Origin: Amorphophallus konjac | Taxonomy: Eukaryota; Streptophyta; Magnoliopsida; Alismatales; Araceae | Direction: 5' to 3' | Length of the DNA stretch: 64,000 nucleotides | Assembly: GCA_022559845.1 (NCBI GenBank) | Contig: CM040124.1 | Location: forward strand, 65,867,491 to 65,931,490 | Part shown: piece by piece, positions 1 to 9,858 of the stretch | Layout of the letters: every line of letters starts with the position of its first letter | How positions within the stretch are numbered: position 1 is the stretch's first letter | Made by a program: the position numbers and the translations under genes | Notes under the pieces: generated by a model | Told to the model about the DNA's origin: nothing | The model's database searches: none | Seen by the model: only the letters and a program-made list of their open reading frames with translations

Positions 1-1819
1 GAATTAAATAGTAACGCCCCTGCCCAGGGCGCGTTTTTGATAATTCCTGAAAATTAATTGTATTCTGTCAAATATGTAAACAATAAGACGCCTTCTGGTG
101 TAGTCGTCAGATCTTGAAGAAACGACCCTGACCAAGGCGTGTTTTAGACAATTCATGAAATTATTGATATTCTGTCAAATATATATATAAGGAGACGCCT
201 GCTACTGTAGTCGTCAACTCTTGAAGAGACGCCCCTTCCCAAGGCGCGTTTTAGATAAATTATTGAATTATTGAAAATTCTGCAAAACGGACCATATGTA
301 AACGCCCTTCTGTTAGGCGTTAATTACTTGAGAAACGACTTGACCTAAGTCGTTATTTTACTATAAACTGATTTTCATCTGATTTGCTAACCGATGGTTT
401 TATATATTATAATATATATATATATCGGCACTATTCTCCACTCCGTGAGTATAGTCCCATGTTTTCATGTTGATTTACCGATCACACTCAACTCTCATTG
501 ACATACAAGCTCTCCATTGGACATTCCGTTCCTTTGGACTAGCGAGTTAGTCATAGAGACCTCCGTAAGACTCCTCGTAGCCTTGGATTCCCTCAAGGCC
601 GACTGAGCTGGTTGTACCCTAAAAACCCATTACACGATCCTTGCCATGTCAATCTAAAGAAACATGGTATACCGGCCCTTATGATTATACAAAGAGTATA
701 TCATAAGAAATTCTTAATGGGATGATGATATCATGCCATATCATGTCGTTCTTGTAAACCCCAATTCTGTGAAAAGAATGAGGGTATCTTACCTTTGATA
801 TACTGTTCATGTGGACCTCAATTCTATATAAAGAATGTCCATACTGATTTGTCATGGTACCCAAGTTAAGGGAATCATGTTCTACCTAGTTTTATCGATA
901 TCGTGATTATACCGTTATTATCGCCATTCTATGTCCTTTGTCATATTTTGGACTCTATTCTATCAAAGTTGTCATACGTGTCTACAAGCTTGATTATTGA
1001 AATTCTATGTTGGCTATAAACAAGAGTGGATGTCAAAACACATGATAAATGCCTGCGCATATAGGGCCCGATCTGGTCCTGGGAGGAGCACCCGAAAGTA
1101 CTTGTGCCCATGGGAGTTAAAATGATAAGGTATCTGGCATTATACCGAGTACTTGACTTGCTTGATTGGACATTCCACACACATCTTGTACTTGAATCGT
1201 ACTTGACTTTACATGAAATGCGTGGCCCGAAAAAGGGTAATTTACTTGCTTGATACATGATAGCCAAAGTTCTTGACATGACTTGTTAAACGTGCTTGCT
1301 TGAATACCTTGAATATACTTGTCATCTTGTTGGAAGTTCATGATTAAGTTCATCTTATTTCTTTGATATTACATTCTCTCTATCTTGTCGTTTTATGCGA
1401 GCATGCATAGCTTTATTGCATTCATGAAAGATGTAATTACTTAAACCCCTTGCTAGTACTTGAGATATAATTTCCTACTGAGCGTTCGCTCATTCCGTTT
1501 GTCCCTTTGTACTTTTCAGGTAAGTCCGACGACGATGGAAGTCAATCGGATGGGAATTGTCAAGAGTGAAGAGATAGAGATTCTCCAAGTGTCATCTAGT
1601 CTTTTCTATAGTTTCTTGAGTCAAATATGTATTCTTTTCCTTTTTATTAAACAAAGTATTGGATTTGTAATAGTCTATCCATTATGAAATAAAGGATTGG
1701 GTTATCTTGCTATTTTGCGCATCTCTGTCTTTGTGTCGAATACACGACCACTCTGATTGACATGATTGATATAGACACGTCGCGCATCTCCGGGTATCTT
1801 CCGCGCTCGGGGCGTGACA
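1..1819 (+). mobile_element. GYP-C: long gypsy LTR, cut by the left window edge
   Basis: The right end reads CGGGGCGTGACA at 1808-1819, the same terminus as GYP-A (reversed) and close to the GGGGCATGACA end of GYP-B. Internal blocks also match those LTRs, such as the stretch around 480-640 that recurs near 29200-29380 and in reverse near 39120-39250. No primer-binding site follows 1819, so this is the outer end of a 3' LTR or a solo LTR. It sits in the 3' non-coding region of SIR-C. The partner target duplication lies outside the window. No coding sequence is convincing here. Confidence 0.75.
12..354. repeat. Array of about seven short inverted repeats in the GYP-C LTR
   Basis: Units begin near 12, 86, 120, 193, 227, 300 and 334. 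Each has an ACGNC-type left arm and a complementary right arm about 20 bases on. The clearest is 334-354, with 8-base arms AACGACTT and AAGTCGTT around five bases. The units at 86 and 193 share the order GACGCC ... GTCGTC. They are separated by AT-rich DNA. The same architecture with different arms recurs in GYP-A and GYP-B. Confidence 0.75.
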
Positions 1820-3767
1820 ACACGGTTTGCCAATAAAGTTTAGTACTCATATCTGAAATCAATTTTAATAAGAGTGAACCAAGCCCTCATATTTACATCT
1901 TGATTAACCTCCATACATCTTACACAATCTACTTCAATGACTTCTTTAGGGAAAACAGTCATGAGTATTGAGGTTAAACAATTTGACATTTTTGAATTTT
2001 CACCTTTTGGGTTCAGTAGAATTTTCATTTCTTTTTAATTTTCAGAATAGTCAGGAATAATTCATGCCTTTCGTCGTAAAGGTGGACGCTGATTAGACGC
2101 TAGTACCCCTATCTTACTCAGCAGAATGTACCATTCTATTTTAGGTATAGATGTCACATTTTTGCGTAAGGGTACACGTTTACCAGATGCAGGTACCCCT
2201 AGTTACTCAGTGAAACTAACCTTTGTTAATTTTCTGAATAGAGTTAGCCAAGAAGCATCATGACATTGGGTCCTTTGTTTTTTTTTTTTTACAAGGATCC
2301 TAGTTTCTCAACGCATTTGGCCATTGCTCTGCCATTGCATAACTGAATTAACATTTAGACACAGCTACCCATAAGGTTTTGAAGAAAGACTTGTTTAAAA
2401 ACAATACAAATTTTATGTATTTCAACCAAATAGGTCATGATTTCAAAAATGCAGATTACAGAAGATTTTTCAAAATGTAACATGAAACGGTTGGTTAAAG
2501 TTTATTAGAACATGATTCAGATATTTTTCAAGACATTCAAAAACAAAGTCAATGAATACATTAAACTTAAACCAACAAGATCTTTTAGACATTTATAATT
2601 CTTTATAATATAAGATTCCTTATTGACAAGATTTCTAGATTTATGAATGAGGTACGCAAATTGAAATTCTCCTGAAGTTCAGAAGGATCAAGAAAGGATT
2701 CAGAAGCAGTCGACTTAACAACAGAACCAACAATTGAAACGCGCATCATATGTGAGAACATTTGAAGTTCATGCATGTTGCAGAGAAGACCAAGATTGCA
2801 TCAGGCAAATGCAAGAGCAGCAATAGATTTCAGACTCAAGAAGAGTATCAGTGCAAGTGAATTTAGAATGATTAGATGGAAGTGATACAAACTGATGCCA
2901 GCAGTTGATGTATGTTGTAGGAGGAGCACGGATTGCAGAATGAGCAAAAATATGGCTACATAATGAAGGTTTTGGTTGACTGAATGAGCAATTCAAGTTG
3001 GCCAAAATAGATCGCGAGGAAGCAGATGAATAACCATGCAATTCAAAAGTTGATTTATATGCTCCCCCTGACAAAATGCACTCAATCTTTTGGAATTTTC
3101 AGAATGAATGATATGCAATCAATTTGAAATGGATGCATCAATCTAAAACACCTTCAAGTACTTGTGAATGTTGAAAAATGTCAGAACTCCCCTTGTCTAC
3201 ATGCAGATGTGCCATGAGACATAGGCTACCCCCAATCTGCTGCATGAGAAACCAAGGTTGTTTCTATTGACAGTAAAAATGCAAATTTCAAACATTCAAT
3301 TCAGAGTGCAAATTGTGTGCAGCAGACTTGAAACAAATGTGATAGTTCTACATGAAGAGGGATTTATTTCAGATTTAAGCATTTTCATGACGATGCTTAA
3401 GTAGGCATGAACGTATTTTCAGATAAATCAGATGCAATATGAACCATGCAAACATCAGAGACATGCAGTCCAGATTTTTAGAAAATGACATTCATTTTAT
3501 TCTCAGCTCGAAGTATGCATAGATAATTCAGCATATGCATTTGAGGACCTATGAAGAACAAATGAAATTTAGATGTGAGCATGTATGCATGAAGTTTCGA
3601 CTGATCTGATCAAGCATGAAATGCAACTGACTGAAGGAAATTATCTAAAGTTAGAAGCCCAAACCTATCAAGCAGAGAGATGGGGTTTTATCGAACTTGG
3701 GTGCCTTGGCTTATTCAACCCCTTGTTTATTCTTCAGCTTCCAAGGTACACCTACAAAACACAGATC
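1820..3767 (-). other. SIR-C 3' non-coding region
   Basis: About 1.9 kb without credible coding sequence, lying between the gag stop and the missing 3' LTR. It shares blocks with the SIR-B 3' region (31669-33583), including the segment near 2310-2335 that matches 32570-32592 and scattered CTCCCC runs (3062, 3188). On the coding strand these runs are purine tracts. It contains an imperfect direct repeat of about 47 bases (2078-2124 and 2167-2213); a single related copy lies at 32429-32475 in SIR-B. Confidence 0.6.
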
Positions 3768-5147
3768 TCATTTTATGTTTCTAGGTACCCAAGTCTTCTT
3801 GGGTCCTACATTGTTAGTAGCACCTCTAATGAGTGCCTTCCACATCCTTTGGGCTTTCACATCATCAAAAATTATTAGAGAACAACTACTCATGGAATGC
3901 CCAACTTGCCCGCAATAATGACATGAGACAGCAGGTTTTAAATTTCTTTTCTGCTCATTATCATTGTCATGGAAATTTTTCTTTTTATTTCTACCAAGCA
4001 CATTCTCCCTAGCAGGGTATCTAGCATATTTGAAATTCACATTCTTACCCTGGATATGCCAACATTCCTTGACTGTATGGCCATCCTTTCCACAATGAGA
4101 GCAAATAGAAAAGTTTCTCCTATGAGAGCCTAACCAGCATTCAGTAGTCTTGTGACAAGGCTTGTTACAATTGAAACATGTGATGTGCTGGTTCACTGAA
4201 ATAGTTTTGTTCTTGTTAAAAACATGATGGTTTGCAGGGAATTTCGCATGATGTGACTGTGAGCTTTTCTTACCATTTGTAAACCAGCATTGTGCACTAG
4301 TATGTCCTTCCTTACCACAATTAAAGCATGTGATATTCTTTTTCTTATTGGCAGGAAACTTCTTGATATGAGAGTCCCTGGCATGCATTTTTCTAGCATT
4401 CAGATCATCTAGCTCCAATAATCTACATTCATGCATCAAATGATCGAATCTATGACAGTAATGACATGACATTTTCTTTTTGTATGCATGAATGTGTGTG
4501 TTCGGGTTATGCACAGCACCAGCATGAATGTTTCTTTGCCTATTCTGCACTTGAACATTCTTTTTCACTTTTTCAGCTTGTTTCTGAATTTTGGTTTTTA
4601 GAATTTTGTTTTGGTTTTTATTTCCTTGAGCTGTGGGCTGTTCAACTTGAGATGTGGTGGCTACATTTGAAGCTTTTACAAATGAAGTCATCAGTTTATT
4701 TTCAAAGGCTTTCTTATTATCAGTTTTGTAGCCCAGCCCTTCCTTCCTAAAATTAACCTTTGTTCCCAATAATTTATTCAGATTATCTTGTCCACTAACA
4801 AATTTGGACAAAGCACTATTCAAATCCTGAATTTCATTTTCAAGAGATGCAATGTGTATTTCATAACTTGCAATCTCATGATCACTGCAATTAACAGCTT
4901 CATTCAATACTTTGTTAGCAATTTTGTATTCTTCGATCTCCTTTCTAAGCTCATCAACTTTTTCAGATTCGTTTGTACAAATGATTTTCCCTTTTTCTAA
5001 TGTGAGAAGCCTTTCAGAGATAGTATTGTTTAACAATTTCAAATTTTTAATTTCTTCTTTAAGCTTCTCATTTTGAACTAATTCATTTATTAGAAGCTGA
5101 TCTTCTGAATTCACCTCATGCTTTCTTCCATTTTCAAAATCCTTCAA
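3768..5147 (-). CDS. gag: SIR-C gag, C-terminal part with coiled coil and five zinc knuckles
   Basis: This is the nucleocapsid part of a copia gag, the protein that packages element RNA in virus-like particles. Residues 1-120 are rich in K, E, L and N with heptad-like spacing, so a coiled coil is likely. Five CX2CX4HX4C zinc knuckles follow at about residues 228-241, 274-287, 324-337, 349-362 and 409-422, all with intact metal ligands. The frame ends just after a GPKKTWVP motif, which in Sireviruses marks the approach to protease, but here no pol follows. The frame is continuous with upstream gag (5148-6032), broken only by TAG codons, so the listed start is not the biological one. One or two knuckles is usual in the family; five is unusual. 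Confidence 0.8.
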   Translation of the reverse strand: MKDFENGRKHEVNSEDQLLINELVQNEKLKEEIKNLKLLNNTISERLLTLEKGKIICTNESEKVDELRKEIEEYKIANKVLNEAVNCSDHEIASYEIHIASLENEIQDLNSALSKFVSGQDNLNKLLGTKVNFRKEGLGYKTDNKKAFENKLMTSFVKASNVATTSQVEQPTAQGNKNQNKILKTKIQKQAEKVKKNVQVQNRQRNIHAGAVHNPNTHIHAYKKKMSCHYCHRFDHLMHECRLLELDDLNARKMHARDSHIKKFPANKKKNITCFNCGKEGHTSAQCWFTNGKKSSQSHHAKFPANHHVFNKNKTISVNQHITCFNCNKPCHKTTECWLGSHRRNFSICSHCGKDGHTVKECWHIQGKNVNFKYARYPARENVLGRNKKKNFHDNDNEQKRNLKPAVSCHYCGQVGHSMSSCSLIIFDDVKAQRMWKALIRGATNNVGPKKTWVPRNIK

Positions 5148-6032
5148 TTCTCTTTGCTATTTTTCAACATTTTTCTGCAACTCCATGTTTACATATTTGA
5201 TGGCATTAAATTTTTCAGCACACAAATTCTTCTCTTGCTCAAGTTTTCCAAATTTTTCTTCATTTTCTTTAACAGATTTTCTAAGGGAATCATTTTCAGA
5301 TTTTAGCTTATTTAGTTCTGAATTAACACATTCAAGTTCCTCCAACAGTTTTTCGTTCTGAATTGAATTATTGATAAGGAGCTAATCATTATTGGTTGAG
5401 TTGAGTTTTTCTTCTAGTTCAGAAATCTGATCTAGAAATCCTTGATTTTCAATTTTTAACAACCCAATCTGCTTTTTATACATATGGATATCAGACAAAC
5501 ATGCATCATGAGATTGCTTCAGATTTGAACAATTTTCACATGGAGAACTTGAACTATCCCGATCAACTTTCTTTTTCAAGTTTTTGTATTCTTTTCTTAA
5601 TTGTTCATGAGATTCTAACAAATCAGCATATGCATCTTCCCAGTCATCATTCTAAAAGGGGTTTACCTCTTCATCGTCCTCCTCTTCATTTTGGCTGCCA
5701 CTTTGATTACTTCCGGTAGCCATCATGCAGTTGTCCTCATTTCTCCTGTGAGCTACCTTCAGCTTATCCAGAATGTCCTTAACGGACCTGCATTCATGAA
5801 AGCATGAGTGTAAGGCCTTGTTAGTTGCAGCTTTCATTAGATCAAAGGCTTCCTGATTTTCTCCATACTTTGATCTGTGACTGTCAGTCCATTTGGACTT
5901 TTTCTTTGGTAATCTATGAGGACCGTGTGAAATTAACTTCCACAGATCAGTATCAACAGATATAACAAAGCTACGCAGACTGGTAAGCCACGAATTAAAA
6001 TCTGACCCATTGAAAATCAGTGGATGAGCCAT
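5148..6032 (-). pseudogene. gag: SIR-C gag, N-terminal part, broken by three TAG stops
   Basis: The frame opens at ATG 6032 with a gag-type N-terminus in which an F-N-G-S-D-F-N-S-W segment leads the copia gag fold, followed by W-K-L-I near residue 32. It is in phase with the next gag segments all the way to 3768, giving about 755 codons. In-frame stops are TAG at 5652-5654, 5382-5384 and 5157-5159. The segment from 5621 to 5160 is coiled-coil-like. All three stops could arise from CAG by a C to T change. Function is lost in this copy unless stops are read through. Confidence 0.75.
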
Positions 6033-6141
6033 TAATACAAATCAGCAAACAATTCAGTGCATCAAAATAGGTATGCTCAGAAATGCACTAAAGAGGCTAC
6101 GGGATCTACTGCGGATCGTTGGATCCGATAAGATAGCAACT

Positions 6142-6153
6142 GCTCTGATACCA
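6142..6153 (-). other. SIR-C primer-binding site (initiator Met tRNA)
   Basis: On the minus strand this reads TGGTATCAGAGC, the complement of the 3' end of plant initiator Met tRNA. One base separates it from the LTR end at 6155. This fixes the element's strand and shows that the LTR to its right is the 5' LTR. Confidence 0.85.
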
Positions 6154-6154
6154 A

Positions 6155-7190
6155 TGGTTAGGGTGCGCACGGATTCAGAAGGGGGGGTGAATGAATCCCC
6201 TTTAAAAAATTGTTTCGATTCAAATCTACAGCGGAATAAAACTATTGCTTACACTTAATGAAGTCTACTGAGACCACTGAGCTCTCTCACTCAGGAAACT
6301 GAAAATGATGAAGATAGATAACCCAAGGAATCGCGCAGACTCTACTCACAAATTCGCTCAAGGGACGAGAAGCACAAAGAAGCATGTGTTTCTATTAAGC
6401 ACACAGTCGAACACTTAACAGCAATACCAAATCACGGAGGAAAGCTTCTGATATAGAACACTCAAACAATCTGCGAAGGAGGATAGATGATATGGACCAG
6501 TACGCAAGGCAAACCATGATGGACAGGATACTTTTAGGTTGTTCGGCCAGACCCACAGTCTGCCTACGTCCACCCCTCACCCCAAACCTGAGTGAGGCTT
6601 CCCTTGCAAACGCAAGAATCGCAAACTCAGTCTGCAACAGACGCTGCCTAACAGCTTGACAAACCGAGGGAGACAAATCCCTCAAACCAAGCTCTGCAAC
6701 CCACAGAAGCTTGGCACCAGAACCGGAGACAAATCTCCCTTCCTCCAGACCGGAGGGGAACCGCTAGTGACACCCCGTCACTAGCAAACCATAGGTCACA
6801 GACCTCTCTTCCTCCACACCAGAGGGAACGCACAAGTGACACCCAGCCACTTGCAAACCGGAGAATAATTCTCCCTTCTCCTGAGTCCATAGGAGGAACC
6901 CCGATCCCAAACATGGGAAACGGAAAGCACTAAGGATATGAAAAAAGCAAACGAAAAACAAACAAGAGAAACAAAAATAGATATAGCTACGAGGAGCACA
7001 ATGACTGTGAATTTGATCCACGAGTCAATTCATAAATAGATCTTTAGGATGTACTAGCTGCACACTCTTTCTCCTTCTCACGATTTTCTTCTTTCTCACT
7101 CTGGCTCTCAGCCTCTTCTTCACTCACTGACTGCCTCTCTTCTTCTTCTTCTTCTTATGCTGCTAGCTCTCTTTGAAGTCCCGCGATCAA
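6155..7190 (-). repeat. SIR-C 5' LTR, 3' portion
   Basis: The terminus TGGTTAGGG... at 6155 abuts the primer site; the minus-strand LTR therefore ends in ...CCTAACCA. The body carries the block shared by the Sirevirus LTRs here: a TACGTCCACCCCTCAC segment near 6565-6580 after a GGTTGTTCGGCC-type lead, matching 7385-7432, 24115-24153 and 30190-30235. No gene is seen. The LTR stops at 7190 because SIR-D is inserted; its remaining part probably resumes at 9260. Confidence 0.6.
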
Positions 7191-8378
7191 TGACACCCAA
7201 GAGGGGGGGGTGAATTGGGTGATAACAAATTTTACGAAAACTTTTACCTTTTTTACAAAATATGTGATAAACAATAATTAGCAAAAAAAACTAATTAACC
7301 AATTCTCTCAAACTTTCCGCTCTCACACGACCATACAACGAAAACAATCAAACCACACAAATAACACACAATGCACATCGGTTTTTAAGGTGGTTCGGAT
7401 GCAACGACGGTAATCCCACGTCAACCCCTCACCAAACCCAGTGAGGCTTCACTCGGGGATAAATCCCAAAATGGAGATGACACTCCAACAACACACGCAG
7501 GATGACGCCTGTCCACACACATGGGGACGCGCCCCAAAACACACACACACACGGAGATGAAGTCTCCAACACGATCCAACAAGCGGATCAACAAGACACA
7601 CAAACGTTGCGACAAGTGCAGCACTCCACACACACAAACACTAAGATCTGGATAAATCGACACACACACGCAAATCTAAGAAGACCTACGCACACACGAA
7701 TCAAATACGACACACACACACACGACCACAGATCCAACAACGATCCACACACACACGAGTTTGCAGTTTATAAGAAACACAAATCTGAAACTATAAAGCA
7801 CAAAACACCAATGTGAATAAACCACAGTTTAGAAAGCTCCTGATTTAGGCTCCCCCTGAGTGTGTGCTCTGGATGTTCACGTTGATTCCTTCTTCACTTG
7901 AATAGCTTGAGACTCAGCTTGAATGGCCTTGTATTTGATGTAGATCTTCTTGCACGGAGTACTGTTCATGGCTACAATACCCTTCCTTCTTCCTTGGACA
8001 AATCCTTGTATCTTCTTGATTCTTGTGAGCTTGTTCTCTTCCTTTGAGATTGCTGACTTCAAATTGAGCTAGAGTACCTTCAGATGATGCTTGAATGGCT
8101 CCTTCTTCCTTGTAGCATCCTTCTTCTTCTTCCCTTGGATCACCTTGAGTTGATGAAGAGGTGCATGGATGTAGCTTTGAACCTTGATTGCTTCTACACC
8201 TTCTTGGAGGTAGATGGCTTCAGAAAACAAGCTTGAATCACCTTGGATAGATGAAGAACTCCAGCCCGAAGCACTGTTCACGGAGGTGCTACAGTACTCG
8301 TGAATCACCTTCTCTAGCCTCCTTTGATTTCTCTTGTTCCAAATGAAGCATTAGGGTTTCCAACCCTTCTTGTGTAGA

Positions 8379-8385
8379 TTTTATA
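8379..8385 (-). promoter_or_regulatory. SIR-D TATA box
   Basis: Minus strand TATAAAA, followed about 20 bases downstream by a GGGTTGGAAACCCTA segment. The same TATA plus AAACCCTA arrangement appears in the SIR-A and SIR-B LTRs, which supports the minus orientation. Confidence 0.6.
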
Positions 8386-8527
8386 ACTTTTGAATGGTCC
8401 TTGGACATCCTCCAGACCAGATCCATGTTTTGTGGATGATTGGGTGTCATTAGGATTAAAGAAATACAAGGAGAATGGCTCTTCTCGAAGTGGAGAACAA
8501 AGTCAACTTTTGTTGGCTCGGTGCTGG

Positions 8528-8665
8528 CGGTCGACCTGTGGAAGCTCGCGGTCGACCGCTACTGAGAAACCCTGTAGAAATTTGATCCCTGGAATTTTTG
8601 GTCGACCTGGGGCGGTCGACTGCCAGTTCTGTAGTATGAGACTTTTCGCGTTTGGCGATTCTGGT
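8528..8665. repeat. GTCGAC-centred palindromes in the SIR-D LTR
   Basis: About four GGTCGACC-type sites occur within 100 bases, one or two extended to GCGGTCGACCGC-like form, with a decayed GGTTGACC copy at the right. They lie upstream of the TATA box on the minus strand, as in SIR-A and SIR-B. Confidence 0.6.
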
Positions 8666-9254
8666 TGACCGGAATAACCTAGTCCTGCAAAGTTGAAGTG
8701 TTAGCCCAATGAAATACATCCAAATAACAATGACTTTAAGTAGATGTTTATTTCATACATTTGGTGGTTGGATTTCCCTTGGTTTATGCATTAGAAACAT
8801 CAAGACCATTTAAGCATGTTATCATGATTGGAATGAAAAACTAATGCATTTGAAGAGTGAACTTGTAAGTTATCAATCCAAGTTATCATTGTGAACCTCA
8901 AATATCATGAATGAAGTTTAGAAATGAGAGGTATATAGAATACCCATGGTGAGATTGATGACTATGACAAGGTAGGAATCTTACCAATGGTTCTTGACAA
9001 TAAATGACATATACCACCTGTGTTGACCTGTAGAAAAGTAAGGTACTTATCCATACGTACTATTTACCAGGCAACTGCCATGAGTTTGATCCTGCAAGCA
9101 AGATAGTCAGGGTTAATAACATGCTTGCTCACATTAAAGAGGTTATGAAACCTCTTACCTCTTGTAAAACTAACATATGCAAACCAAGCATCAAGGCCAT
9201 GTAATCGTTGCCATTTCCTATCTCAAACATACATAGATAACAAGAGCATGAGCA

Positions 9255-9858
9255 ATCAACCACAAGTTTAGTTATCATCACTTAATCACATATTAAGTTT
9301 AGTTATAATCAAAACCATAACTTAACTATCACAACAATCATCAAAACCATAACTCAACACACTTTTCTTTTCTTCTGGCGGCCTCTTTTTCAACTCCGCT
9401 CTTATTCTATCTCTTTTCTTTTTCCTTCGATCTCTTTTTCTTCGTTATCTTCTTCCCCATCTGATCACAGAAAAAGGGTTTTATATATCTTCAGGCTAGG
9501 ACCCACGAGCTCACACACGGGGCGTGTGGAGGGAACACTCCCGCCAAGAGACTTCTGGAATGTCTTAGCCACGTGTCAGGATCTGGATTATTAGGAATCC
9601 ACACGATAGTTCCTTTCAGGGATGATCCTCCTTTGATCACGTGCCCTTCTTAACGATCACGAGCAGATGTCCTGTTAGTCCATCAAGACTTATGATAGTC
9701 AGGCAATTATAAAGATTGAATAGACTTGATGAGGCCTTAATGCAAATGTGCATAGACTCAATATAACACAAGTACTCATATGCACAGACTCAACGTTCAC
9801 ACAGTAAACACGTGCTCAAACTTGATTCAAGTACAGAGCTAAAAGTTGCATAAGTTAC
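9255..9858 (-). repeat. Probable continuation of the SIR-C 5' LTR
   Basis: No gene is visible. On the minus strand a TATATAAAA box at 9479-9487 is followed by CCCTTTTTCTGTG, a promoter-like arrangement in the same direction as the SIR-C gag. The stretch 9260-9440 is CT-rich, as is the SIR-C LTR left of SIR-D. The link to SIR-C is inferred from excising SIR-D at its target duplication; without the other SIR-C LTR it cannot be confirmed. The ATH array interrupts it at 9858. Confidence 0.4.

Larger units (their letters stand above)
1820..7190 (-). mobile_element. SIR-C: gag-only Sirevirus-like copia element, truncated
   Basis: Read on the minus strand the order is 5' LTR (from 6155 rightward), initiator-Met primer site (6142-6153), gag (6032 to 3768) and a long non-coding 3' region (3767 to 1820). 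No protease, integrase, reverse transcriptase or RNase H motif is visible, so the element lacks pol. The 3' region resembles that of SIR-B. GYP-C cuts it at 1819, so its 3' LTR is not in view. The 5' LTR seems to be interrupted by SIR-D at 7191 and probably continues from 9260. It would depend on pol from a relative to move. Confidence 0.7.
7191..9254 (-). mobile_element. SIR-D: solo Sirevirus-type LTR
   Basis: Begins TGACACCCAAGAGG and ends ...CATGAGCA, so it has TG/CA ends on either strand. ATCAA lies on both sides (7186-7190 and 9255-9259), a perfect 5-bp target duplication. No primer site or coding region adjoins, so this is a solo LTR left by recombination between two LTRs. It shares the 7385-7432 block and the 8395-8520 block with SIR-B LTRs. 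The 7500-7760 part is CA-rich. The right boundary rests mainly on the duplication, so it is less certain than the left. Confidence 0.55.

Noticed and set aside
3585..3918. Two plus-strand ORFs of 97 and 73 residues
   Set aside because: They are antisense to the end of SIR-C gag and overlap its WVP motif; shadows of that gene.
6142..6153. Possible tRNA gene (TGGTATCAGAGC here and at 43069, 48148, 56647)
   Set aside because: Only the 12-base complement of the tRNA 3' end is present, next to LTRs; no cloverleaf follows. These are primer-binding sites.
7502..7816. A 104-residue ORF rich in His and Thr
   Set aside because: It is produced by the CA-rich stretch of the SIR-D LTR.
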